DNA of 64,000 nucleotides from Serratia proteamaculans (GCF_008830365.1 NZ_WBKI01000001.1:1364001-1428000); one strand, 5' to 3'. Positions 20,204 through 30,157 are shown, numbered from the stretch's first letter. Translations and numbers: made by a program. Notes: a model not told the origin generated them from the sequence alone.

Positions 20204-21057
20204 CAAATTCCTTCCTTCTTGGCAGGTTCGGGTTGATAGTTATAAATGCCTTTGAACTTACGGTAGGCGGCCGTGTAGAGCGCGGAATACAGAACATAAG
20301 GCCTGCGCAGGATTTTCAGATCCCACAGCCAAAAATTAACGTTGATATTCAGGTCGTCTAACGACTCGGCCTGGTGCCACCATCCCAGTGGCAAATACAG
20401 CATTTCACCGGGCTCCAGAATAAAATCGCGACGCTGCGGGGATTTCGCTGCCAGCCGTGGGAAACGCTGTGGGTCAATGTTGTTAAAATCGAAGGCCTGC
20501 GATTTGTCGCCAAATCCCTTTAAGATAGAACGCGGGTAATAATCGCGTCGGCCGGGTGGATAAAGGATGAATCGTTTTCTTCCCTGCAGGGCGATATTAA
20601 AGTTCTCGAGTTCATCGAAGTGACTTTGGGTAAATACACCGTGGTAACTTATCCATAAATTGGCCGCATTCAGACCACGACGGGAAGCCAGTAGCGAAAA
20701 TGCATCGAAGCCGAGAAGTGTATTGATGTCTTCTGGCCGGTGCATAATATTGGAAACCACGCGATACCAAGTGCTGTTGTCTTGCTGGTATTCTTTATTT
20801 TCCAGAAAGCCACGCAGTTGAATCTTCATGGTCTGCCATCGTTCGGTATTTTCCTTATTACTGGCTTCCCGGAACAAGGTGACATTGTCATCACCTAACC
20901 GTTGAGCAATAAGGTCATTAGCGCTACAGCTGGTATCAAGTGGCAGATCGGTAATAATCACAGGAACGTCGGCCCGGAAAACAGCCTCAATCCCCAGCGC
21001 GACAAATTCATTAAAGGTAATACGTGGTACGGGAATACCCGTGGTTAACTGATTCAC
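20203..21057 (-). CDS. JmjC/cupin_8 Fe(II)/2-oxoglutarate oxygenase-like protein
   Basis: The 284-residue protein resembles cupin-like JmjC hydroxylases. The metal facial triad is readable: HxD in FTQSHFDELENF and the distal histidine in LPLGWWHQAESLDDL, with the 2-oxoglutarate-side RKRFILYPPG between them. FILEPGEMLYLPLGWW is typical of the fold. Such enzymes hydroxylate small molecules, peptides or protein side chains. It begins with GTG at 21057, 44 bases after the transporter stop, and runs directly into the alpha-oxoamine synthase gene. It plausibly tailors the product of this operon. No signal peptide is present. Family call is good; substrate unknown. Confidence 0.78.
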   Translation of the reverse strand: MNQLTTGIPVPRITFNEFVALGIEAVFRADVPVIITDLPLDTSCSANDLIAQRLGDDNVTLFREASNKENTERWQTMKIQLRGFLENKEYQQDNSTWYRVVSNIMHRPEDINTLLGFDAFSLLASRRGLNAANLWISYHGVFTQSHFDELENFNIALQGRKRFILYPPGRRDYYPRSILKGFGDKSQAFDFNNIDPQRFPRLAAKSPQRRDFILEPGEMLYLPLGWWHQAESLDDLNINVNFWLWDLKILRRPYVLYSALYTAAYRKFKGIYNYQPEPAKKEGI

Positions 21058-21101
21058 GATGGCCGTTTTCCTGTCTCGGTAATAATAATGAGAGAACCCG
21101 C

Positions 21102-22328
21102 TTAAATGGGGCTGGGTAGTGATTTCTTACTGAGTAGTGACTGGCTGAACAGACTGGCTAATAAGGCGAGCATGCCAGCGGCCAAAGCGATCCAGGCGAC
21201 CTGAGCAGCCCCGGTTTGATCTGAAAGTTGCCCGCCGACCGACACTCCCAGGGAAAACCCCAACCAACCCGCACTGGACAGCCAGGAGAAGCCTTCTGAC
21301 AGGCAGCCTTTGGGCGTTAACGATTCCAGCAGGTTACTGCAGGTGATTAATAACGGCGCCACCGATAAACCGGCAATAAAAGCGGAGAACCCCATGACGA
21401 TCGGGGAACTGGTGAACACCAGGGGAACAGTACCGGCACACAGCGTGGCAGAGGTGAGTAACAGCAGCCGTGGCTGCGGTATAGACCAGTTCATGGCACC
21501 ATAGCAGAGCCCTCCCACCAGGCTGCCCGCGGCACAAATAGACAACAACACGCCAGCCAGCGTGGGATTGCCTGCCTCTTTGGCAAAGGCGATCATCATC
21601 ACATCGATCGAGCCAAGAAATATCCCCACCGCTGCATAGGAGATCATCAGGCTACGAACCCAGGCCATGCTAATGGCTCTGCGGTTTTTTTCATCGACCC
21701 TTTGCACAACAACTGGTTCTGAACGCCGATGCAGCACCAGTGCCATCGAACCACTGAAGGTGAATATGGCGCATAAAACCAACCCCGCAGCGGGATGTAA
21801 TACCGTGGCTAAAACAATGGCGACCAGCGGCCCCAACAAGAAAATAATCTCATCGAGTACGGTTTCTAAAGCATAAGCGGTTCGCAGAGCCTCATCGGTG
21901 ACCATTGCCGCCCAACGGGTGCGAATAAAGCCATCTACCGGCACTGACGAGCAACCAATACCCATAGCGGCGGCCATGATTGCCCATAAGTGGGCATTAA
22001 GAAAGGCCAGGGCAATCAGTAAAGCTATGGCCATAACGTGGCAACAACAGGTAACAATAAGCACTTTGCGTTGGCTGAATCGGTCGGCAAAGCCCCCGAG
22101 TATCGGGCTGGCCAAAGCCTGGGTAATCATTAAGGTTCCTGCGACGGTACCCGCGATCCACAGCGAATTGGTAGTAGCAGATAACAACATAATGCAACTT
22201 ATAGAACGCATCGCCACCGGAAAGCGAACTAATAGCCCAAACAAAGAAAGCACGGCATGCCCGGGACCAGACAGTAATCGGGTATAGGAACCAAAACTGA
22301 ATTTAGACTCAACGGCATTTGTTTCCAT
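21102..22328 (-). CDS. MFS transporter, first gene of the eight-gene operon
   Basis: The 408-residue protein has about 12 hydrophobic segments and the MFS A-motif GGFADRFSQRKVLIV between TM2 and TM3. It starts with a soluble METNAVESKFSFG leader, then LLSGPGHAVLSLFGLLVRFP. Its place at the head of a biosynthesis-like operon suggests export of the final product or self-protection; uptake cannot be excluded. The promoter must lie in the AT-rich gap upstream, shared with the divergent M24 peptidase gene. No antibiotic-specific motif is evident. Confidence 0.8.
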   Translation of the reverse strand: METNAVESKFSFGSYTRLLSGPGHAVLSLFGLLVRFPVAMRSISCIMLLSATTNSLWIAGTVAGTLMITQALASPILGGFADRFSQRKVLIVTCCCHVMAIALLIALAFLNAHLWAIMAAAMGIGCSSVPVDGFIRTRWAAMVTDEALRTAYALETVLDEIIFLLGPLVAIVLATVLHPAAGLVLCAIFTFSGSMALVLHRRSEPVVVQRVDEKNRRAISMAWVRSLMISYAAVGIFLGSIDVMMIAFAKEAGNPTLAGVLLSICAAGSLVGGLCYGAMNWSIPQPRLLLLTSATLCAGTVPLVFTSSPIVMGFSAFIAGLSVAPLLITCSNLLESLTPKGCLSEGFSWLSSAGWLGFSLGVSVGGQLSDQTGAAQVAWIALAAGMLALLASLFSQSLLSKKSLPSPI

Positions 22329-22935
22329 AAAGTACTCTCAATAATAAAATCGCTTATGCCCAAGCAACTGGATATATCAACAACAATATATCCCCTCACT
22401 TATCAGGTTAGGTTTTCGCAATAGAGAAAATAATTGCAAATTTTATTTATGCGTGACGGCGCGAGTGTCTAATAACACGCTAATACATTAAAATAGTCCG
22501 TTTAAAACTTGGTTATTTATACATCGTTAGCATTGAAATTATCGTGATGAACAATGATTCATTCACTACTGGGTAAAAGTAAAAATTCCTTATAAATTTA
22601 TTTAATACGATGGGCATTAACAATTAGCAACGCTAATCATTATTTACAAGAGCGTTTTTGCATCATGTTGATGCGTTATTGCATTATCAAGTAAATAGAA
22701 TCAGTTACAGATGGATTAAGGGGTAAATGTAATTTTTGGTTCGCCCGCAGCGCCTTTTACAGCAGAATCTGTCGGGTAAAACCAGGACACAACATTGCCG
22801 AAGGTAAAACTGTGCTGTAATCGGCATCTTTCTTATCTATTGGAGCCAAGTATTGTCGCTGCGGTTTATTTATGATGAAGGTTTGGCGCGCTGGGACATT
22901 GGCCCTGATATTGAACATTATGCGAGGAGAAAAAC
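22329..22935 (+). other. AT-rich divergent intergenic region
   Basis: About 600 bases separate the divergent MFS and M24 peptidase genes. The stretch 22340-22740 is markedly AT-rich compared with both flanks, as in regions silenced by H-NS. It must hold the promoters for both directions, but I see no sigma-70 pair or operator convincing enough to mark. Confidence 0.5.
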
Positions 22936-24162
22936 ATGGCTACAGGCATTGGCGGTTGCACGGCGCAACAGGCCCTGGAACAACTGCAACCGTTAACGGA
23001 TAATCCGCCTGCAATCGCCGCCGGAGAGTATCGGCAACGTATTCAACACGCACAGCGCCTGATGCGCGAAAACGGCATTGACGCCTGCTATGTCAATGCG
23101 GGCAGCAACCTGCTGTATTTTACCGGTACTCCGTGGTCACCGAGCGAACGCATGGTCGGTGCAGTGATCCCGGCCGAAGGTGAAATCGCCTATATCGCCC
23201 CCTGGTTCGAGATCGGCACCTTCAAAGACGCACAGGTGATAGAAGCAGAAATTTTTAGCTGGCATGAGGAAGAAGATCCCTATCGACTGTTCTTCAGCGT
23301 GCTGGCTTCGCGCGGGCTGACAGGTGCTGGCCGCCAGCACAAAGTGGCGATTTGCGAAACCGCTTCGGTCACGCTGTTCCTCGGTCTGCAACAGTATGCC
23401 GGCGATATCAGGCTGATCAGTGCCCAGCCGATCACCGGCCATTGCCGCAGCCGTAAATCGGCGACGGAAATCGCGCTGATGCAAACTGCCAATAATATTA
23501 CTCTGCGGGTGCAGCAGGCAGCCGCCAGTATATTACGCCCTGGCATCACCGCCAGCGAACTGATCGACTTCGTCGATAAAGCCCACCGTAAAATGGGCAC
23601 CAGTGGCTCTTATTTCTGTATTGCGCTATTCGGCTCCGATAGCGCGTTTCCGCATGGCGTGAAGCAACCCAAACCGCTGAAAAACAATGATATCGTGCTG
23701 CTGGATACCGGTTGCCGCTACAAGGGTTACCTGTCCGATATCACCCGTACCTATGTGTACGGCGAAGCTAACGAACGACAGCGTTTCGCCTGGCAGGCGG
23801 AACATGAGGCACAGGCCGCCGCGTTTGCCGTTATCGCGCCCGGTGTGCCCTGCCATAAAGTGGATGACGCGGCGCGCGATGTGCTGGTCTCTTATGGCTT
23901 TGGGCCGGACTATCAGCTGCCGGGCCTGCCGCATCGCACCGGGCACGGTATCGGACTGGATATTCATGAAGCCCCGTATCTGATCCGCAAACAGCAGCAA
24001 CCGCTCGATGTCGGCATGTGCGCCAGCATCGAACCTATGCTGTGCCTGCCGGGCGAGTTTGGTATCCGCCTTGAAGACCATTTTTACGTCACTGAAGACG
24101 GTGCTCGCTGGTTTACCCCGCCGGCAACATCCCTTGATGATCCATTTGATTTAGCCGGATGA
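22936..24162 (+). CDS. M24-family metallopeptidase (Xaa-Pro aminopeptidase/creatinase-like)
   Basis: The 408-residue protein has the creatinase N-domain (about 20-170: ERMVGAVIPAEGEIAYIAP) and a pita-bread catalytic domain. The five metal ligands of the family are present: two Asp in LLDTGCRYKGYLSDITRTY, His in HRTGHGIGLDIHEAPYL, Glu in SIEPMLCLPG and Glu in IRLEDHFYV. It could cleave Xaa-Pro peptide bonds or hydrolyse amide-like small molecules (ectoine hydrolase belongs here). ATG 22936 follows GAGGAGAAAA. It is transcribed away from the orphan operon and may act on its product or be unrelated. It is convergent with norR; the gap after it is AT-rich with a small imperfect hairpin at 24171-24189. 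Confidence 0.82.
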   Translation: MATGIGGCTAQQALEQLQPLTDNPPAIAAGEYRQRIQHAQRLMRENGIDACYVNAGSNLLYFTGTPWSPSERMVGAVIPAEGEIAYIAPWFEIGTFKDAQVIEAEIFSWHEEEDPYRLFFSVLASRGLTGAGRQHKVAICETASVTLFLGLQQYAGDIRLISAQPITGHCRSRKSATEIALMQTANNITLRVQQAAASILRPGITASELIDFVDKAHRKMGTSGSYFCIALFGSDSAFPHGVKQPKPLKNNDIVLLDTGCRYKGYLSDITRTYVYGEANERQRFAWQAEHEAQAAAFAVIAPGVPCHKVDDAARDVLVSYGFGPDYQLPGLPHRTGHGIGLDIHEAPYLIRKQQQPLDVGMCASIEPMLCLPGEFGIRLEDHFYVTEDGARWFTPPATSLDDPFDLAG

Positions 24163-24435
24163 TCATCCGCCGGGCGGCGATGCCGCTCGGATTAGAATAT
24201 AATATTAATATCGACCATGTTTAATAAAACCATTTAATTATACAATTTAGTGCAATCACTAATTAAAATTTTCGCCATCCGCGTGAAATAGCTCTTGATA
24301 TAAAAATAGTTGCGAGTTAAAAAATCAACCGTCCATTTCAAATGCGAATATAAGAATAAATTATATATTCAAATGGAATTGATGATGAAAAAAATTGATG
24401 AGGGAAATAATTAGTGAATATTATAAAAGGCACAC

Positions 24436-25959
24436 TTATTTAATATTCAATCGCTTGGCAAGTCGATGCAAGTTACCGCTGTCCAGGTTCAATTTACGTG
24501 CGGTCGCCGCCCAGTTCATCTCACATTGCGCCAAGGTTTTCTCAATCACGCTGCGCTGGAAATGTTGCGTCATTGTCGCGAGATCCGCCTCAATAGCCGT
24601 CTCTGGCAGTGCTTCGTCACTGATCCCGGTCGGCAAAGAGCCGGCCTTTATAGTGAAATGCGCCGGCAACAGTTGTAGCTCGCTGCTGTTTTGCTCCGCA
24701 CGAGCTAAAATCGCAGCCCGATAGATTACATGTTCCAGTTCGCGAATATTCCCCGGCCATGAATACTGCTCGAGCGTGAATAATGCTTCTGCGCAGAGCG
24801 TTAACTGCGCCAAACCCAGCTTGATACGGCAACGTTCGCAAAAGTACCCCGCCAGCAGAGCAATGTCGCTGGCTCGCTCGCGCAACGGTGGCACGAACAG
24901 CGGAAACACGCTCAGCCGATGGTATAAATCCAGCCGGAATGCCCCATCAACTGCCGCCTGTTTGAGATTCCGATTAGTGGCCGCTAAAATTCGTACATTA
25001 ACGCGCTTGACCCGATCATCCCCCACTCGCTGAAGATCGCCGTATTGGATCACCCGCAATAGCTTGGCCTGCAGCGACAGTGAAAGCTCACCAATCTCAT
25101 CGAGAAACAGAGTGCCATTGTCTGCCATTTCAAATTTGCCGGCGCGGTGTTGAATAGCACCGGTAAATGCCCCTTTGACGTGGCCGAACAGTTCGCTTTC
25201 CGCCACGCTTTCCGGCAGAGCAGCGCAGTTAAGGTAGACCAGCGGGTTGGCAGCCCGCGCCGATCCCTGATGGATCGCCCGCACCACCAGCTCTTTACCT
25301 ACCCCGGTCTCTCCGGTGATCAAAACGTTGAGCTCGGAACCGGCAACGATGCTGATTTCCTGCTTGAGTTGCTGCATAACCGGCGAAAGTCCGATGATCT
25401 CATCATTTTCTCTAGGCGCGCTTACCCCTTGCGATGCCAGCGGAGACAACGCCTGCCTCTCCAGAGCTTCAACCAATAACGCATTGTTTAGCGCCCCCGC
25501 CGCTAATGCACTGATTAACCGTAGTTCTTCATCGCTGAAGCGATCAAATTGCAGCGGGTCCAGACTGTCAAAAGTCAATGCACCGATTAAATCCTGTTCG
25601 GCAAACAAGGGCAGTCCAATGCAGGCATGAACCTTAAGTTGGTCATGCCCGGGGATCAAACCATCGTAGGGGTCCGGTAAATCGCTATCCGCGGGGAAAC
25701 GCACCACATCACCGGCGCGGGCAATCGCTTCCAGGCGCGGATGGGCATCCAGCGCAAAGCGTCGCCCCAGAACATCCTGAGCCAAACCGTCAATCGCCAA
25801 TGGGCGGAACTGCTGCCCTTCAAAACGCAGTAAAGCCGAAGCATCACAGCGCAGTAGCCGGCGCAGACTGTTGATCAGGCGTTGAAAGCGGTCGCCTTGT
25901 GTCAGGCCGCTTTGTAATTCGATAGCGATGGTGGCGAGGGACTGTATGGAGAGGGTCAT
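24436..25959 (-). CDS. norR: Nitric oxide-responsive sigma-54 activator NorR
   Basis: NorR senses NO through a mononuclear iron in its GAF domain and activates norVW with sigma-54 RNA polymerase. The 507-residue product has the N-terminal GAF region ([40 protein letters not shown]), an AAA+ domain with Walker [13 protein letters not shown] and the sigma-54 contact loop GAFTGA, and a C-terminal Fis-type helix-turn-helix ([20 protein letters not shown]). I prefer ATG 25959 over 25968 because the alignment with E. coli NorR begins there; the upstream ATG lies inside a NorR site. It is divergent from norV, as in E. coli. Confidence 0.95.
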   Translation of the reverse strand: MTLSIQSLATIAIELQSGLTQGDRFQRLINSLRRLLRCDASALLRFEGQQFRPLAIDGLAQDVLGRRFALDAHPRLEAIARAGDVVRFPADSDLPDPYDGLIPGHDQLKVHACIGLPLFAEQDLIGALTFDSLDPLQFDRFSDEELRLISALAAGALNNALLVEALERQALSPLASQGVSAPRENDEIIGLSPVMQQLKQEISIVAGSELNVLITGETGVGKELVVRAIHQGSARAANPLVYLNCAALPESVAESELFGHVKGAFTGAIQHRAGKFEMADNGTLFLDEIGELSLSLQAKLLRVIQYGDLQRVGDDRVKRVNVRILAATNRNLKQAAVDGAFRLDLYHRLSVFPLFVPPLRERASDIALLAGYFCERCRIKLGLAQLTLCAEALFTLEQYSWPGNIRELEHVIYRAAILARAEQNSSELQLLPAHFTIKAGSLPTGISDEALPETAIEADLATMTQHFQRSVIEKTLAQCEMNWAATARKLNLDSGNLHRLAKRLNIK

Positions 25960-25963
25960 AATT

Positions 25964-26018
25964 GTCATTCCGACACTTAATTGTCATATAGACAATATTA
26001 CACCTATGTCAGAATGAC
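25964..26018 (+). promoter_or_regulatory. Three NorR enhancer sites
   Basis: Three copies of the NorR pattern GTCA-N3-(T/C/A)GAC lie in the norR-norV gap: GTCATTCCGAC at 25964-25974, GTCATATAGAC at 25983-25993 and GTCAGAATGAC at 26008-26018. E. coli NorR also uses three GT-N7-AC sites upstream of norV, required for hexamer assembly. Centres are 19 and 25 bases apart. Assignment rests on pattern and location. Confidence 0.85.
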
Positions 26019-26060
26019 ACCAATGAATTATTATTACATAAAAAACAATATCATAAAAAC

Positions 26061-26075
26061 TGGCACGCTGTTTGC
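26061..26075 (+). promoter_or_regulatory. Sigma-54 (-24/-12) promoter of norVW
   Basis: TGGCAC at 26061-26066, a 5-base spacer, then TTGC at 26072-26075 match the sigma-54 consensus TGGCAC-N5-TTGC perfectly. It lies 43 bases downstream of the last NorR site and about 45 bases before the norV start. Confidence 0.9.
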
Positions 26076-26121
26076 TCATTACAAGTATCGAAACCCAGTA
26101 AACGACAATAAGGTAATGAGC

Positions 26122-27609
26122 ATGGCAATTCAGGTGAAAAATAATATCCAGTGGGTCGGTCAACGTGACTGGGAAGTGCGTAATTTTCATGGGACAGAAT
26201 ACAAAACCTTAAAGGGCAGCAGCTATAACAGCTATCTTATCCGTGAAGAGAAAACCGTGTTGATCGACACGGTGGACCATACGTTTAGCCGTGAGTTTGT
26301 ACAGAATCTGTCAGCGGAAATTGATCTCAAAACGCTGGATTACATCATCATCAATCACGCAGAAGAAGATCACGCCGGGGCGCTGACCGAATTGATGGCG
26401 CAGATCCCGGGAACGCCTATCTACTGTACCGAAAATGGCATTGATTCAATCAACGGTCACCATCATCACCCAGAGTGGAACTTCCACGTAGTCCACACCG
26501 GTGACTGCCTGGATATCGGCAATGGTAAACAGCTGATCTTCGTTGAAACGCCGATGCTGCACTGGCCGGACAGTATGATGACCTACATGACTGGCGATGC
26601 CGTGCTGTTCAGTAATGACGCCTTTGGCCAGCATTACTGCGATGAGCATCTGTTTAATGATGAGGTTGATCAAAATGAATTGTTTGAACAATGTCAGCGT
26701 TACTACGCCAATATCCTGACCCCGTTCAGCCGGCTGGTGACACCCAAAATCAACGAGATCCTCGGTTTCAACCTGCCGGTAGACATGATCGCCACCTCAC
26801 ACGGCGTGGTATGGCGCGATAATCCGACGCAAATTGTACAGCGCTATTTAGAGTGGGCGGCGGATTATCAGGAAGATCGCATCACCATTTTTTACGACAC
26901 CATGTCCAACAATACCCGCATGATGGCGGACGCTATTGCACAAGGCATCAACGAAGTCGATCCGCGCGTGGCGGTGAAGATTTTTAACGTGGCGCGTCAT
27001 GATAAAAACGAAATCCTGACTAACGTGTTCCGTTCCAAAGGCGTATTGGTGGGTTCGTCGACCATGAATAATGTGATGATGCCGAAAGTTGCCGGGCTGT
27101 TGGAAGAGATCACCGGGCTGCGTTTTCGCAATAAGAAAGCCTCGGCCTTCGGCAGCTACGGCTGGAACGGCGGCGCGGTAGACCGTATTCAAACCCGTTT
27201 GATGGACTGTGGTTTTGAAACCACGCTGGCATTGAAAGCCAAATGGCGTCCCGATGGCGATATGCTGGCAATCTGCCGTCAACATGGCCGGGATATCGCT
27301 CGTCAATGGGCTTTAACCTCCTTGCCTTTGACGACGGCAGCCCCAGTTCCTGCGGCTGCCGTCGCTCAGCCACAACCACAACCTGAAGTACCCTGCGCCA
27401 ATGTCGATACCGATACCAACGTCGATACCGATCTCGGGCCGCGCATGCAATGCAGCGTCTGCCTGTGGATCTACGATCCAACGTTGGGTGAACCCATGCA
27501 AGATGTGGCCCCCGGAACCTGCTGGCAAGACGTGCCGGATGATTTCCTGTGCCCGGAATGCGCAATGGGCAAAGACGTGTTCGATCCCCTCGCTTCGGAG
27601 GCAAAATGA
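26122..27609 (+). CDS. norV: Anaerobic nitric oxide reductase flavorubredoxin NorV
   Basis: NorV reduces NO to N2O at a non-heme diiron site in the cytoplasm. The 495-residue protein has the metallo-beta-lactamase-like domain with iron ligands in [14 protein letters not shown], a flavodoxin domain ([32 protein letters not shown]) and a C-terminal rubredoxin with cysteine pairs in [12 protein letters not shown] and [11 protein letters not shown]. The linker before the rubredoxin is extended by a Pro/Ala/Gln-rich and Asp-Thr repeat stretch (about 425-445), which makes it slightly longer than the E. coli protein. ATG 26122 is chosen because AAGG precedes it and homology starts there. The stop overlaps norW. 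Confidence 0.96.
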   Translation: MAIQVKNNIQWVGQRDWEVRNFHGTEYKTLKGSSYNSYLIREEKTVLIDTVDHTFSREFVQNLSAEIDLKTLDYIIINHAEEDHAGALTELMAQIPGTPIYCTENGIDSINGHHHHPEWNFHVVHTGDCLDIGNGKQLIFVETPMLHWPDSMMTYMTGDAVLFSNDAFGQHYCDEHLFNDEVDQNELFEQCQRYYANILTPFSRLVTPKINEILGFNLPVDMIATSHGVVWRDNPTQIVQRYLEWAADYQEDRITIFYDTMSNNTRMMADAIAQGINEVDPRVAVKIFNVARHDKNEILTNVFRSKGVLVGSSTMNNVMMPKVAGLLEEITGLRFRNKKASAFGSYGWNGGAVDRIQTRLMDCGFETTLALKAKWRPDGDMLAICRQHGRDIARQWALTSLPLTTAAPVPAAAVAQPQPQPEVPCANVDTDTNVDTDLGPRMQCSVCLWIYDPTLGEPMQDVAPGTCWQDVPDDFLCPECAMGKDVFDPLASEAK

Positions 27610-28754
27610 ACCCTGGCATTCTGATCGTTGGTTCCGGCTTTGCCGCCCGACAGCTGGTAAAAAATCTGCGCAGACTCAATAGCGACGTTCCGATTCGCCT
27701 GATTGCCGCCGACAGCTGTGATGAATATAACAAACCTGAGCTGAGCCATGTGATCAGCCAGAATCAAACTGCAGATGCCTTAACGCGGCAAACCTGCGGC
27801 AGCTTTGCCGAACAGTTCCAACTGAGGTTACACCCAAACACGCGGATCACGGATATTGATACCCAGCATAAAAGGGTGTGCAGCGGCGAACAAAGCTGGC
27901 AGTACGACAAACTGGTTTTGGCGGTCGGAGCTTCGGCTATCGTACCGCCGGTGACCGGCAATGAACTGATGCTGACGCTCAACAGCCAGCAGGAATATCG
28001 CGACGGCGAATTGGCACTGCTTCAGGCGCAGCGGGTGCTGATCCTGGGCGGCGGCCTGATCGGTTGTGAACTGGCGATGGACATGTGCCGGGCCGGTAAA
28101 CAGGTCACCCTGGTGGACAGATCCGGCAGCCTGCTGTCGGCACTGATGCCGATTGAAGCCAGCAGCCGCTTGCAGCATTGTCTGCAACAGATGGGGGTCG
28201 AAGTGCTGCTCAACCAGCAACTTAGCGCCTTGATACAACAAGACCGTGGCTTACAGGCAACGCTGGGGAATGGACGTCAATTATCGGTTGATGCGGCGAT
28301 CGCGTCGGTCGGACTGCACCCGAACGTTGGGCTGGCGCGCCAGGCTAATCTGCAAGTGGATCGCGGCATCCGGGTGAATAATCGCTTACAGACCTCGCAG
28401 ATCGATGTGTACGCCCTCGGCGATTGCGCAGAGATCGATGGCCAACTACTGCCATTCCTCCAGCCGATACAGTTTAGCGCCATGGCCCTGGCGAAAAACC
28501 TGCTGGGCGCCGAGGAAGGCGTGAAACTGCCGGCCATGCTGGTCAAGGTGAAAACCCCCAACCTGCCGCTGCACCTGGCAGGGGAAACCCATCGTCAGGA
28601 TTTGAGCTGGAACATTGTCGCCGAACAACAGGGCATGATTGCCAAAGGTTTTGATCGGCAACAACAGTTGCGCGCGTTTATCGTTAGCGAAGACCATATG
28701 AAACTGGCCTTCGGTTTACTGAAGGAATTAAACACCCTGACAGCAGAAAGTTAA
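27606..28754 (+). CDS. norW: NADH:flavorubredoxin reductase NorW
   Basis: NorW is the FAD-dependent NADH oxidoreductase that passes electrons to the rubredoxin domain of NorV. The 382-residue protein shows the FAD-binding start [20 protein letters not shown], the NADH-binding [17 protein letters not shown] and the second FAD motif [18 protein letters not shown] 27606 overlaps the norV stop (ATGA), so the two are co-translated from the sigma-54 promoter. A longer upstream reading frame exists but lies within the rubredoxin coding sequence and is rejected. All cofactor motifs are intact. Confidence 0.94.
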   Translation: MNPGILIVGSGFAARQLVKNLRRLNSDVPIRLIAADSCDEYNKPELSHVISQNQTADALTRQTCGSFAEQFQLRLHPNTRITDIDTQHKRVCSGEQSWQYDKLVLAVGASAIVPPVTGNELMLTLNSQQEYRDGELALLQAQRVLILGGGLIGCELAMDMCRAGKQVTLVDRSGSLLSALMPIEASSRLQHCLQQMGVEVLLNQQLSALIQQDRGLQATLGNGRQLSVDAAIASVGLHPNVGLARQANLQVDRGIRVNNRLQTSQIDVYALGDCAEIDGQLLPFLQPIQFSAMALAKNLLGAEEGVKLPAMLVKVKTPNLPLHLAGETHRQDLSWNIVAEQQGMIAKGFDRQQQLRAFIVSEDHMKLAFGLLKELNTLTAES

Positions 28755-28793
28755 TGATGACCCACCTGTACACTCTGAGTATTTAACGATGCC

Positions 28794-28825
28794 CTACGCC
28801 AACTGGGGTTAATCAGTTGGCGTAG
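28794..28825 (+). terminator. Perfect 12-bp hairpin after norW
   Basis: CTACGCCAACTG and CAGTTGGCGTAG form a perfect 12-base-pair stem with an 8-base loop between norW and the peroxidase gene. No long T-run follows on either side, so termination is likely but not certain. Confidence 0.55.
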
Positions 28826-28876
28826 CCCTTAAAATAGATTAGTTTTAAGCTCTGACTTACTCCGGCACTGGATGCT

Positions 28877-29827
28877 ATGACTATCAATTCCCCCCTACCA
28901 CAAGCTGTTTCCAGCCCTGTTACGCGCCACGCTATTTTCCTGGTTGCTACCTTGTCACCCGACCCTGCGCAGCTCGCAACGGTGCGTGGCTGGTGCGCTG
29001 ATATCAGCGGTGTGATCCGTTCCGTCGGCAAAAGAGCCCCGGCAGGAAACTTGTCCTGCGTTTGCGGATTTGGCTCAATGGCCTGGGATCGCTTATTCGG
29101 CCAACCCCGTCCTGCACAACTTCATCCCTTTGGCGCAATAGGCTCCGGAGACCGCGTGGCTGTCTCAACCCCCGGCGACATCCTGTTGCATATCCGCGCC
29201 GACGAGATGGATCTGTGCTTCGAACTGGCCACCCAGTTAATGAACAAACTCGGCGACGCCGTGACGGTGATTGAGGAAGTGCACGGCTTCCGTTACTTCG
29301 ACCAGCGCGCGATGATTGGCTTTGTCGACGGCACCGAAAACCCGGAGGGAAATGACGCAGTCAACTACACTGTGATCGGTGATGAAGATGGCGCGTTTTC
29401 CGGCGGCAGTTACGTGCTGGTGCAGAAATATCTGCATGATATGAAAGGCTGGAATGCCCTGCCCGTCGAAACGCAGGAGGGCATTATTGGCCGCCACAAG
29501 CAATCCAATATCGAACTTGATGAAGACGTGAAACCTTCGTCATCCCACAGTTCGTTGACGACGCTGGTGGATGAGAATGGCGATGAAGTCAAAATCCTGC
29601 GCGACAACATGCCGTTTGGCAAACCCGGCATGGGCGAGTTTGGCACCTACTTTATTGGTTACGCGCGCGCTCCCCAACCGATCGAGCAAATGCTGGAAAA
29701 CATGTTCATTGGTCGACCGGCCGGCAATTACGATCGCCTGCTGGATTTCAGCCGTGCGGTCACCGGCAGCCTGTTCTTTGCCCCTTCGGCGACTTTGCTG
29801 GAAGAACTGGCCGATCGTAATACCTGA
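28877..29827 (+). CDS. Dyp-type heme peroxidase (YfeX-like)
   Basis: The 316-residue protein is a dye-decolorising-type peroxidase. It carries the signature GFVDGTENPEGND (catalytic Asp), the probable heme-ligand histidine in KPSSSHSSLTTL and the distal Arg region KILRDNMPFGKPGMGEFG. The C-terminal FIGRPAGNYDRLLDFS is conserved. There is no Tat or Sec signal, so it is cytoplasmic, like E. coli YfeX. Start ATG 28877 lies 122 bases after norW, with a strong hairpin between, so it is probably a separate unit. The physiological reductant and substrate are not evident. Confidence 0.88.
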   Translation: MTINSPLPQAVSSPVTRHAIFLVATLSPDPAQLATVRGWCADISGVIRSVGKRAPAGNLSCVCGFGSMAWDRLFGQPRPAQLHPFGAIGSGDRVAVSTPGDILLHIRADEMDLCFELATQLMNKLGDAVTVIEEVHGFRYFDQRAMIGFVDGTENPEGNDAVNYTVIGDEDGAFSGGSYVLVQKYLHDMKGWNALPVETQEGIIGRHKQSNIELDEDVKPSSSHSSLTTLVDENGDEVKILRDNMPFGKPGMGEFGTYFIGYARAPQPIEQMLENMFIGRPAGNYDRLLDFSRAVTGSLFFAPSATLLEELADRNT

Positions 29828-29840
29828 GACTTGCACATAG

Positions 29841-29945
29841 CTACAGCAGCAGCGCCAGCTCCATCGCCGTGCGCTGCAGCCGTGGCAGCACCCGCTCACG
29901 CAATTCCGCCGCCGAAATTTGCGAGGCATTGACGCCCACGTTCAT
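29841..29945 (-). pseudogene. 3' fragment of an IclR-family regulator gene
   Basis: Reading leftwards from 29945, 34 codons encode [11 protein letters not shown], then LRERVLPRLQRTA, ending in TAG. This is the pattern of the C-terminus of IclR-family effector domains (ALNVS...R...L...LLPRL). In the same frame the preceding codons read LAA, which extends the match for three residues before it dissolves into arsB sequence. Only this tail is left; the rest of the gene is missing. It directly abuts the arsB remnant, marking a deletion junction. Confidence 0.6.
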
Positions 29946-30088
29946 CGCCGCCAATCATTGATGTGAACTACCCCGGTCAGTAGCGCCAGCACCGCCCCAA
30001 GAGACGCACTCCAGCTAATGTCCAGGCCTTTGGGTTGCCAGATCACCAAAATGAGAGTCAGGATAAAAATTGCCCCGGCCAACACCAT
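29942..30088 (-). pseudogene. arsB: Truncated arsB (arsenite efflux pump) remnant
   Basis: Downstream of arsR, 48 codons start with ATG 30088 behind TAAGGAG and read [20 protein letters not shown], then [16 protein letters not shown]. This is the N-terminus of ArsB, normally about 430 residues. Similarity ends at about residue 42 and the frame stops in TGA after INDWRR. The missing part is replaced by the tail of an IclR-family gene in an overlapping frame. The arsenite pump is therefore lost, while arsR, its promoter region and the arsB ribosome site remain. Confidence 0.85.
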
Positions 30089-30157
30089 CACAACTCCTTA
30101 GCAGCTCGCGACAAACATATATGAAATTTCGTATGTATATGGTTAAATTTTTTATCG

